In this document: positions 57,361 to 64,000 of the stretch, in pieces
Layout: each line of letters begins with the position of its first letter
Position numbering within the stretch: the stretch's first letter is position 1
Assembly: GCF_003606265.1 (NCBI RefSeq)
Contig: NZ_CP023671.1
Coordinates: 2,046,001 to 2,110,000 of the forward strand
DNA length: 64,000 nt
Source: Clostridium septicum
GTDB taxonomy: Bacteria > Bacillota > Clostridia > Clostridiales > Clostridiaceae
Direction: 5' to 3'
The notes under the pieces: model-generated
The model's input: only the letters and a program-made list of their open reading frames with translations
What the model was told of the DNA's origin: nothing
Database searches by the model: none
Translations under genes and position numbers: made by a program

Positions 57361-58737
57361 ATGAGGGATATATTAGAAATTTTTAACTACCAAAAAAAAT
57401 TTTTTTATGAGGGAAAAACTAAAGATGTAGAATTTAGGATAGAAAACTTAGAGAAACTTAAGAGAATTATAAAAGACAATGAGGATAAAATAATTAATGC
57501 GTTAAAAAAGGATTTAAGTAAATCTGCTTTTGAAACTTATGCTACTGAAATTGGATTAGTATATGATGAAATAAATCTTCATATAAAGAATGTGAAAAAA
57601 TGGGCTAAAAAGGAAACAAGGAGAACGTCAATAGTACATTTTCCAGCTAGAAGCTACATATATAAAGAGCCTTACGGTGTTTGCTTAATAATAGGTCCAT
57701 TTAATTATCCATTTCAACTGGTATTTGCACCTTTAGTTGGAGCAATATCATCAGGAAACTGTGCAATAGTAAAACCTTCTGAGAATACTATAGATACAGC
57801 TAAATTAATAGAAAAATTAATTAATGAAAACTTTGATGAAAATTATATAAAAGTTGTAAATCCTCTTGGAGGAAAAGAAGTTGTAACCTATTTATTAGAT
57901 TTAAAGTTTGATTATATATTCTTCACTGGAAGTGTACAAGTTGGAAAAATAGTAATGGAAAAGGCAGCTAAAAATCTAATTCCAGTGACATTAGAATTAG
58001 GTGGAAAAAGTCCTTGTATAGTAGATAAAGATGCTAAAATTGATATTTCTGCTAAAAGATTAGTTTGGGGGAAATTTTTAAATGCTGGTCAAACTTGTGT
58101 AGCTCCGGATTATTTATATGTTCACAAGAATATAAAAGATAAGTTTTTATTGGCAGTGGCTAAAGAGATAAAAGCTCAATTTGGTGATGATATAAAGAAT
58201 AGTAAAGACTTACCTAGAATTGTCAATGAATGTACAACTAGAAGATTAATTGATTATATGAAGGATGGAGATATATATTTTGGTGGAAATTATAACATTG
58301 AAAGCAATTATATAGAACCAACAATTTTAACGAACTTAAAAGAAAATAGCAAAGTACTTAATGAGGAGATATTTGGACCTATATTACCTGTAATTGAATT
58401 TGATGATATAAAACAGGTTATAAATTACGTTAATTTAAGGGAAAAGCCATTGGCCTTATATTATTTTTCTGAAAATAAAAAAAGCATAGAATATGTGCTA
58501 AAAAATACTACTTCTGGTGGAGTAACTATAAATGATACTATTATTCATGTTGCATCTACTTATTTACCTTTTGGAGGAGTAGGAAGTAGTGGATTAGGTG
58601 AATATCATGGAAAAGCTAGTTTTGATACTTTTAGTCATAAAAAATCTGTTATAAAAAGAGGTACTTTTTTTGAATTACCTATAAGATTTGCTCCATATGG
58701 AGAAAAAATAAAAATTTTAAAGCTTTTAATGAAGTAA
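57361..58737 (+). CDS. Aldehyde dehydrogenase (class 3-like)
   Basis: NAD(P)-dependent aldehyde dehydrogenase of 458 residues. IIGPFNYPFQLVFAPLVGAI and the cofactor-binding FTGSVQVGKIVMEKAAKN lie before the active-site Glu in LELGGKSPCIV and catalytic Cys in GQTCVAPDY (about residue 245). The C-terminal hydrophobic tail (ending KLLMK) and layout resemble membrane-associated ALDH3-type enzymes acting on fatty aldehydes; the substrate is not proven. Follows the DUF3298 gene after 22 bases, possibly in one operon. Confidence 0.93.
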   Translation: MRDILEIFNYQKKFFYEGKTKDVEFRIENLEKLKRIIKDNEDKIINALKKDLSKSAFETYATEIGLVYDEINLHIKNVKKWAKKETRRTSIVHFPARSYIYKEPYGVCLIIGPFNYPFQLVFAPLVGAISSGNCAIVKPSENTIDTAKLIEKLINENFDENYIKVVNPLGGKEVVTYLLDLKFDYIFFTGSVQVGKIVMEKAAKNLIPVTLELGGKSPCIVDKDAKIDISAKRLVWGKFLNAGQTCVAPDYLYVHKNIKDKFLLAVAKEIKAQFGDDIKNSKDLPRIVNECTTRRLIDYMKDGDIYFGGNYNIESNYIEPTILTNLKENSKVLNEEIFGPILPVIEFDDIKQVINYVNLREKPLALYYFSENKKSIEYVLKNTTSGGVTINDTIIHVASTYLPFGGVGSSGLGEYHGKASFDTFSHKKSVIKRGTFFELPIRFAPYGEKIKILKLLMK

Positions 58738-58764
58738 AGGGTGCTAAATAGCACCCTTTATTAC
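58736..58764. terminator. Bidirectional terminator, aldehyde dehydrogenase / P-type ATPase
   Basis: Stem TAAAGGGTGCT / AGCACCCTTTA with an AAAT loop. Confidence 0.9.
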
Positions 58765-61430
58765 TAAGCAATCTTTTCAAGTTTTTCTTCATACTCTGTT
58801 GATTTTTCGTAAGAAGTATTTTTCTTAGAATTTATTATATCCTTAATTATTTTTGAAATTTGAATAATTAAAGTAGGTAAGAATGCTAATAAATAAATTG
58901 AAGTAATTTGTGATGAGTTAAGAGAACTAACTTCAAATAATGATTGTAAAAATGGAATAAATAAAACTAAATTTAATAATATTAATCCTATAGCAAAAGC
59001 TATTAAGCTATATTTATTTGTAAATAAACCAAGTTTAAATATAGATTTATTACCTCTACAATTAAAACCATGGAATAGTCTAGCTAAACATAAAGTAGCA
59101 AAGGCCATAGTAGATCCAATAGCAGGACTTGATTTTAATCCTATATAGAATGATATTATTGTAAATATACCAATAATCAATCCTTCAAAAGCAATTTCTA
59201 ATATAAAATTTTTAGAGAGTATTGATTCATTAGCTTTTCTAGGGGAATCTTTTAATAAATCTTTACGGGATTTTTCCATTCCTATCGCTATGGCAGGTAA
59301 ACTATCAGTTAGTAAATTTATAAATAATAAATGGACTGCTGCAAATGGCATTGGTAAAGCCATTAATGAAGCGTATAATACTGCTATTATTCCAGATGCA
59401 TTACCGGATAAAAGAAACTTTATCGAATTTTTAATATTGCTATATATAGTCCTACCATTAGCAATAGATTTTACTATTGTAGCAAAATTATCATCTGTTA
59501 ATATTACTGAAGCAGCATCTTTTGAAACTTCAGTTCCAGTTATCCCCATTGCTATGCCTATGTCAGCCTGTTTAAGTGCTGGAGCATCATTTACACCATC
59601 ACCAGTCATTGCAACTATTTGTCCTTTTTCTTGCCAAGCTTTTACTATTCTAATTTTATGCTCTGGAGAAACTCTAGCGTACACTGAAATATGTTCTATA
59701 TTTTTCTTTAGTTCTTCATCAGACATTTTATCTAACTCTAAACCTTCAATAGCTCTATCATTATCATCTATAATACCAATTTGTTTAGCTATTGCAGAAG
59801 CTGTTATTTTATGGTCACCTGTAATCATAATAGGTTTTATTCCAGCAGTTCTGCAGTCAGCAACAGCAGAAGCAGATTCTTCCCTTGGAGGATCTATCAT
59901 TGAAATTAATCCTATAAATGTGTAATTATATTCATCTAATAATGTTAAATCTTTAATAGTGCTAATCTCTTTATAAGCAAAGGCTAAAACTCTTAATCCA
60001 TTTTCAGACAGGCTTTTATTTGTATTGATTATGTTTTGCTTATCTTCATATGTTATTTCTTTTATACCTTCAGAAGTTTTAATATATTTAATTCTGTCTA
60101 ATAAAACATCAAATGCACCTTTAGTAAACATTAAATATTTATTATCAAAGTTATGAAGGGTACTCATTAGCTTTCTATCTGAATCAAAAGGTATTTCACT
60201 TAATCTTTTAAATTCATTTCTTATAGATGTTTCATCTAATGAAAATTTATGCCCTAAATTAACAAGGGCTATCTCAGTTGGATCCCCAATCTCATTTCCG
60301 TTTTTAGAGGTGGAATCATTACAGAGTATAGAACTTTTTAATAAATAATTTTCAACTGAGTTATTACAATCTAGATCAAAGCCATCTATAAGTTTATTAT
60401 CAACATAAACTTTTTTTACAGTCATTTTATTTTGGGTAAGTGTACCTGTTTTATCAGAGCAGATAATAGACACACAACCTAAACCTTCAACAGCTTTAAG
60501 TTTCTTTATAATAGCATTTTCTTTTGCCATCTTTTGGGTACCAAGAGCAAGTACAATTGTTACTATTGAACTTAATGCTTCCGGTATAGCGGCAACTGCT
60601 AATGCAACTGCAAACATTAAAGAGTTAATAAGAGGAGTACCTCTATAAATGCTTAAACAAAATACAATTAGACAGATTCCTAAAATGGAAAATGCTAATT
60701 TTTTACTAAAATCATCTAGATTTGCTTGAAGAGGCGTTTTCTTCTCTTGAGTTTGTTCCATTAAGTTAGCTATTTTACCTATTTCAGTATTCATGCCTGT
60801 ATTTGTTACCACTACTAATGCTCTACCATAAGTAACAAGTGAACCGGAGAATACCATATTTTTTTTATCGCCAAGTGCAAGGTTTTCACTATTAATTATC
60901 TCACTAGTTTTATTTACACTTTCAGATTCTCCAGTTAAAGAACTTTCATTAACTTGAAGAGAAAAATTTTCGATAATTCGTCCATCAGCAGCAATAAAAT
61001 CACCAGCTTCTAATAGAAGAATATCACCAGGCACAATATTTTTAGACGGTATTTCAATTTTTAATCCATTTCTAAAAACCTTAGCAGAAGGTGAAGAAAG
61101 AGCTTTTAGACTATCTAAAGATTGTTCAGCTTTAAAATGTTGGACAGTTCCAAGTATTGCATTAAGAAGAATAACTGCAAATATAACAAGAGTGCTTTCT
61201 GTATTTCCAGTAGTCATAGATATAATAGCAGCAGTAATAAGTATGCATACAAGTAAATCCTTAAATTGATTTAAAAATACTTGAAGGATAGGTTCTCTCT
61301 TTTTTTCAGTTAGTTCATTATAACCATAGTGTTTTATGTTTTCAGCTACTTGAGCATCATTTAAACCTTCTTTAGTAACATTAAAACTTTTTAATATTTC
61401 ATCAGAAGTCTTTGAAAAAAATTTGTTCAT
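58764..61430 (-). CDS. P2-type cation ATPase, probably Mn2+ (or Ca2+) exporter
   Basis: ATP-driven cation pump of 888 residues with ten membrane helices. N-terminal cation-ATPase domain, LTGES actuator loop (about residue 165), CSDKTGTLTQNKMT with phosphorylated Asp (about 325), MTGDGVNDAPALKQ (about 610) and the transport motif PEAL in helix 4 (AAIPEALSSIV). These are features of SERCA/PMR1-like calcium pumps. The Mn2+ riboswitch directly upstream argues for manganese export, as with Lactococcus YoaB. AGGAGG ribosome site. Confidence 0.93.
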   Translation of the reverse strand: MNKFFSKTSDEILKSFNVTKEGLNDAQVAENIKHYGYNELTEKKREPILQVFLNQFKDLLVCILITAAIISMTTGNTESTLVIFAVILLNAILGTVQHFKAEQSLDSLKALSSPSAKVFRNGLKIEIPSKNIVPGDILLLEAGDFIAADGRIIENFSLQVNESSLTGESESVNKTSEIINSENLALGDKKNMVFSGSLVTYGRALVVVTNTGMNTEIGKIANLMEQTQEKKTPLQANLDDFSKKLAFSILGICLIVFCLSIYRGTPLINSLMFAVALAVAAIPEALSSIVTIVLALGTQKMAKENAIIKKLKAVEGLGCVSIICSDKTGTLTQNKMTVKKVYVDNKLIDGFDLDCNNSVENYLLKSSILCNDSTSKNGNEIGDPTEIALVNLGHKFSLDETSIRNEFKRLSEIPFDSDRKLMSTLHNFDNKYLMFTKGAFDVLLDRIKYIKTSEGIKEITYEDKQNIINTNKSLSENGLRVLAFAYKEISTIKDLTLLDEYNYTFIGLISMIDPPREESASAVADCRTAGIKPIMITGDHKITASAIAKQIGIIDDNDRAIEGLELDKMSDEELKKNIEHISVYARVSPEHKIRIVKAWQEKGQIVAMTGDGVNDAPALKQADIGIAMGITGTEVSKDAASVILTDDNFATIVKSIANGRTIYSNIKNSIKFLLSGNASGIIAVLYASLMALPMPFAAVHLLFINLLTDSLPAIAIGMEKSRKDLLKDSPRKANESILSKNFILEIAFEGLIIGIFTIISFYIGLKSSPAIGSTMAFATLCLARLFHGFNCRGNKSIFKLGLFTNKYSLIAFAIGLILLNLVLFIPFLQSLFEVSSLNSSQITSIYLLAFLPTLIIQISKIIKDIINSKKNTSYEKSTEYEEKLEKIA

Positions 61431-61493
61431 ATAGATTCCTCCTATAATTAAAATTATAAAAATGATATTATCTATGGGATAGGTATAAAAAAA

Positions 61494-61545
61494 GAGACTT
61501 TTAATATAACTTTTATAAATTTATAAAAGTTATATTAAAAGTCTC
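61494..61545 (-). terminator. Expression-platform hairpin of the Mn2+ riboswitch (52-bp palindrome)
   Basis: A perfect 52-bp palindrome (26-base arms beginning GAGACTTTTAATATAA) followed on the minus strand by seven T. Its upstream arm shares GAGAC with the aptamer 3' strand, so aptamer folding and terminator are mutually exclusive. Confidence 0.9.
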
Positions 61546-61620
61546 GTAACCTAATAGGTATATAACACCAGACTAATTAGTCGCGTATGTTGATGCTATA
61601 TTTACTACTACTCCCTCTTA
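61541..61620 (-). promoter_or_regulatory. yybP-ykoY (Mn2+) riboswitch aptamer
   Basis: On the minus strand the conserved 5' element GAGGGAGTAG (61611-61620 region), the internal CAACATACGCGAC, and the 3' element ACCTATTAGGTTACGAGAC match the yybP-ykoY aptamer. Mn2+ binding should prevent the following terminator and turn on the ATPase gene. Confidence 0.88.
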
Positions 61621-61643
61621 ATAGAAAAATATAATTTAATAAA

Positions 61644-61672
61644 ATTATATGTACGAATTTTATAAATGTCAA
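61644..61672 (-). promoter_or_regulatory. Promoter of the Mn2+ riboswitch-ATPase unit
   Basis: On the minus strand TTGACA, 17-base spacer, TATAAT: consensus. Confidence 0.9.
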
Positions 61673-61778
61673 TAAAATACTAAGTATAAATTTAAAAAAA
61701 TTTCAAAAAAGTAATATTTCACAAAATTTTAACGGTGCGCATATAATTAAGTATAGTATTACATGGAGTTGAAAATTC

Positions 61779-62846
61779 GTGATATACGGGCTTATATTAG
61801 CTGGAGGAAAGGGAACTAGATTGTATCCTTTATCAAGAGCAAATAAACCAAAGCAATTTTTAAAAGTTATAAATAACAAAAGTTTTTTGGAAAACACAGT
61901 AGAAAGAATTATTCCTTTAATTAAGAAGGAGAATATTTATGTAGTTACAAATCAGGATTATCAAGATAAAATAAGACTAGAGCTAACTGACATAAATAAA
62001 GAAAATATATTTACAGAACCTGAAAATAAAGAAACAGCAACTTGTATAGGCTTATCAGCTGTTAAACTTTTGAAAAAAGATGGAGATGCTGTTATAGTAG
62101 TTTTACCTTCTGATCATCATATAGATGGTCAGAAAGATTATATAGAAACATTATCACAAGCAGTAGATATTGCTAATAGAAAAAGAGGAATAGTAACATT
62201 AGGAATTGAACCTAACAGACCAGAAACTGGATATGGATATATAGAAATGGGTCAAAGAGTACCTGGAGAGCGTCCAAGTTATAAGGTTGCTAGATTTACA
62301 GAGAAACCAAATACTGAAGTTGCGAAGGATTTTTTATTAAAAGGAACCTACTTATGGAACTCAGGTATGTTTGTTTTTAGAGCTGATGTTATATTAAGAG
62401 AAATAGAAAAATATTTACCAGATTTACACAAATCACTTATGGAAATATATAAGCATTTAGGCGAAGATGATGAAGAAGAAGTTATAAGAGAACAATATAA
62501 TCTAATAGATGGAATTTCTATTGATTTTGGAGTAATGCAAAAAACAAGAAAAGCATATGTAATAAAAAGTGATTTTATATGGGATGATATAGGAAGTTTC
62601 TCAGCATTAAGTAGGTATAAAGATATCTTTAGAGATAGTAATTCAAAAAATAATATTTATTTGCAGGAATGTGAAAACTGTTCTATATTTGGTGATAAAA
62701 ATCTAATAATAGGACTTGGCGTAAAAGATTTAGTTATAGTTGATGCAGGTGATGTGATATTAGTAATGGATAAAAACAAAGATCAAGAGATAAAACATTT
62801 ACTTAATGATTTAAGTAAAGAGGAAGAATATGGAAAATTTATTTAA
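61779..62846 (+). CDS. Mannose-1-phosphate guanylyltransferase
   Basis: Makes GDP-mannose from mannose-1-phosphate and GTP, for surface polysaccharides. The 355-residue protein has the nucleotidyltransferase signature LAGGKGTRLYPLSRANKPKQ, VVLPSDHHI, RFTEKPN and WNSGMFVFRAD. It lacks the C-terminal phosphomannose-isomerase domain of ManC-type bifunctional enzymes. Start is GTG; TGGAG lies ten bases upstream. Isolated here, so the polysaccharide it serves cannot be told. Confidence 0.93.
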   Translation: MIYGLILAGGKGTRLYPLSRANKPKQFLKVINNKSFLENTVERIIPLIKKENIYVVTNQDYQDKIRLELTDINKENIFTEPENKETATCIGLSAVKLLKKDGDAVIVVLPSDHHIDGQKDYIETLSQAVDIANRKRGIVTLGIEPNRPETGYGYIEMGQRVPGERPSYKVARFTEKPNTEVAKDFLLKGTYLWNSGMFVFRADVILREIEKYLPDLHKSLMEIYKHLGEDDEEEVIREQYNLIDGISIDFGVMQKTRKAYVIKSDFIWDDIGSFSALSRYKDIFRDSNSKNNIYLQECENCSIFGDKNLIIGLGVKDLVIVDAGDVILVMDKNKDQEIKHLLNDLSKEEEYGKFI

Positions 62847-62855
62847 TGTTTTAAA

Positions 62856-62892
62856 TAAAATAAACCTCGATTTTCGAGGTTTATTTTGTTTA
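62856..62892 (+). terminator. Rho-independent terminator
   Basis: Stem AAATAAACCTCGA / TCGAGGTTTATTT with a TTT loop. The 180 bases after it hold no gene I can support. Confidence 0.9.
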
Positions 62893-63073
62893 TTAATAAC
62901 ATTTATGGAGTAATTTAATAATATAATAAATGGAGAGTTTTAAGAATAAGCTTTGTATTTCTATATAAACTAAGTAGTGGATAATAATGAAATAACAATT
63001 ACTTGTTTTAATATTAAAATAAGATTATTATTAATGTATACATTAAAGGATGTGTGTAAGTGAGGTGATGTAA

Positions 63074-63667
63074 ATGTTAATGAACACTCACAAAATGTTA
63101 GCAAATAATTTTATAGAAAATATAGATGAAGATAAGATTTTTTTAATAAAAGAATCACATTTTGTTTGGGGTAATATTAAACCAGATTGTGCATCCAAAT
63201 ATAAGCTTAAAAAACATTATTTTGATGAGAGTTTCGATATGATAGTAAAAAAAATAGAGTTTTTATCGTCTTTGACAGTTAATGATATTTATACTAAATA
63301 TTCTATAAATAAGTTTAATCAAGAGTTAGGAGTTATTTGTCATTTTTTATGTGATTATTTTTGTGTCCCACATAATCAAAGATGGGAATTTAAAAATCCT
63401 AATGCTATGAAAGATCATATTATTTATGAAAAAGATTTAGCAAAAGTAGCTAAAGAATTTAAAATAAAAAAAGATATAAACTCTCATTTAACTTCAGAAG
63501 AGATTACTATATATATTTTAAGTTTGCAAAATGAATACGAAGGAAAAATTGATTTTAATCATGACTTAACATTTGCTTATTATGTTTGTGATAGCATAAT
63601 AAATATGATATTGGGTGAAGTACTTTTAAATGAAAAAATAAAAGAACATTTTTCAATGGTAATTTAG
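63074..63667 (+). CDS. Zinc-dependent phospholipase C-like protein
   Basis: A 197-residue protein with the metal-ligand pattern of the zinc-dependent phospholipase C / S1-P1 fold: MNTHKMLA (His near the N-terminus), ESHFVWGNIKPD, and GVICHFLCDYFCVPHNQRWEF with DHIIYEKD. No signal peptide is visible, so unlike the alpha-toxin type it should be cytoplasmic; its substrate is unknown. Start ATG follows GAGGTG. Confidence 0.85.
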   Translation: MLMNTHKMLANNFIENIDEDKIFLIKESHFVWGNIKPDCASKYKLKKHYFDESFDMIVKKIEFLSSLTVNDIYTKYSINKFNQELGVICHFLCDYFCVPHNQRWEFKNPNAMKDHIIYEKDLAKVAKEFKIKKDINSHLTSEEITIYILSLQNEYEGKIDFNHDLTFAYYVCDSIINMILGEVLLNEKIKEHFSMVI

Positions 63668-63692
63668 CTTGGATAATCCAAGCTTTTTTATT
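63666..63692 (+). terminator. Rho-independent terminator
   Basis: Stem AGCTTGGAT / ATCCAAGCT (TA shared at the loop), then T-run. Confidence 0.88.
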
Positions 63693-63791
63693 TATAAAAT
63701 AAATATATAGTTAGAAATTTTTTTGATTTTAAATATTAAAATAGGTTAGTTAAAACTAATCTATTTTTTTATATAAAAATAAATTGAAATG

Positions 63792-63821
63792 TTGACAATT
63801 TTAGTATGAAAAGAATATAAT
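63792..63821 (+). promoter_or_regulatory. Promoter of ArsR/CadC-type gene
   Basis: TTGACA, 18-base spacer, TATAAT. Confidence 0.85.
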
Positions 63822-63832
63822 AGAAACAAATA

Positions 63833-63858
63833 AACATATGAGCAATTATTCATATGTT
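63833..63858. promoter_or_regulatory. ArsR/SmtB-type operator
   Basis: Imperfect 12-2-12 inverted repeat AACATATGAGCA-AT-TATTCATATGTT overlapping the expected transcription start; the TGAGCA..TATTCA core is the classic SmtB/CadC site. Confidence 0.85.
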
Positions 63859-63870
63859 AGGGGGATAGTT

Positions 63871-64000
63871 ATGGAAGAGAGAAAAACAGAAAGTTGTAGT
63901 TGTAATATAATTCATAAAAATGTAGTAGATAAAGTGAAAGAAAATATTCCACAAGATGAGATATTATATGATTTAGCTGATTTATTTAAAGCTTTTAGTG
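63871..64000 (+). CDS. ArsR/CadC-type metal-responsive repressor, 3' end outside window
   Basis: The first 43 codons of a metal-sensing repressor. MEERKTESCSCNIIHK has the N-terminal Cys pair used by CadC-like sensors for Cd/Zn/Pb, and EILYDLADLFKAFS is the start of the ArsR dimer/HTH region. It follows its operator and an AGGGGG ribosome site. A metal efflux gene is the expected neighbour beyond the window. Confidence 0.88.
   Translation, partial: MEERKTESCSCNIIHKNVVDKVKENIPQDEILYDLADLFKAFS

Noticed and set aside
59290-59925. Plus-strand frame inside the P-type ATPase gene
   Set aside because: Overlaps the conserved catalytic region of the ATPase on the other strand; reverse-complement artefact.

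Overview
The window is strongly A+T-rich chromosomal DNA of a low-GC, spore-forming, butyrate-producing anaerobe, most likely Clostridium sensu stricto (cluster I). The basis is the codon bias, the ptb-buk butyrate pair, a SleB-type spore-cortex hydrolase, the glmS ribozyme, T-box, SAM, purine and Mn2+ riboswitches, class D sortase and RsgI-type genes. Most genes are ordinary chromosomal ones; two insertion sequences and two pseudogenes are the accessory layer.

1-16.4 kb: a pair of single-domain CHR (chromate-type) transporters, a TPR membrane protein and isoaspartyl dipeptidase; convergent with a SleB-like hydrolase and an unknown membrane coiled-coil protein. Then the c-di-AMP/cell-wall block cdaA-cdaR ... 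glmM, opened up by a FAD oxidoreductase, ptb-buk, an AIM24-family gene and a YerC/TrpR-type regulator. After glmM comes an adenine-type purine riboswitch that should drive adenosine deaminase, but an IS6-like element now sits there and the 5' part of add is gone.

16.4-31 kb: an AraC regulator divergent from an APC-family permease plus GH2 beta-galactosidase; a frameshifted PP2C-like remnant; a MacB-type ABC system (ATPase, exported CARDB-like protein, permease); lipoproteins; a GIY-YIG protein; a small unannotated-size DUF1540 gene; and glmS behind its self-cleaving ribozyme.

31-43 kb: an orphan PAS histidine kinase, a Bax-inhibitor-1-like protein, a sirtuin, a spore-coat-like PY-rich protein, an unknown repeat protein, cupin, HAD phosphatase, L,D-transpeptidase and a LUD-domain protein. 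An IS1182-family element has landed in the bidirectional terminator between the LUD gene and two tandem initiator tRNAs, leaving a complete hairpin on each side.

43-56 kb: 5-formyl-THF cyclo-ligase, a SAM riboswitch that has no methionine gene behind it, an exported and membrane-anchored GH63 enzyme, an ArsR/NifX-like pair, thrS with T-box, four tRNAs flanking an HNH protein and an unknown gene, a second SAM riboswitch driving an NhaC-family (MetT-like) transporter, ispF, a class D sortase, a protein in which a SigI C-terminal-like domain is joined to an RsgI anti-sigma protein, and a pseudouridine synthase.

56-64 kb: a dense cluster of DnaA-box-like sequences running from an intergenic region into a DUF4163/DUF3298 gene, an aldehyde dehydrogenase, a P-type ATPase under a Mn2+ (yybP-ykoY) riboswitch, a mannose-1-phosphate guanylyltransferase, a zinc phospholipase C-like protein and the start of an ArsR/CadC regulator with its operator.
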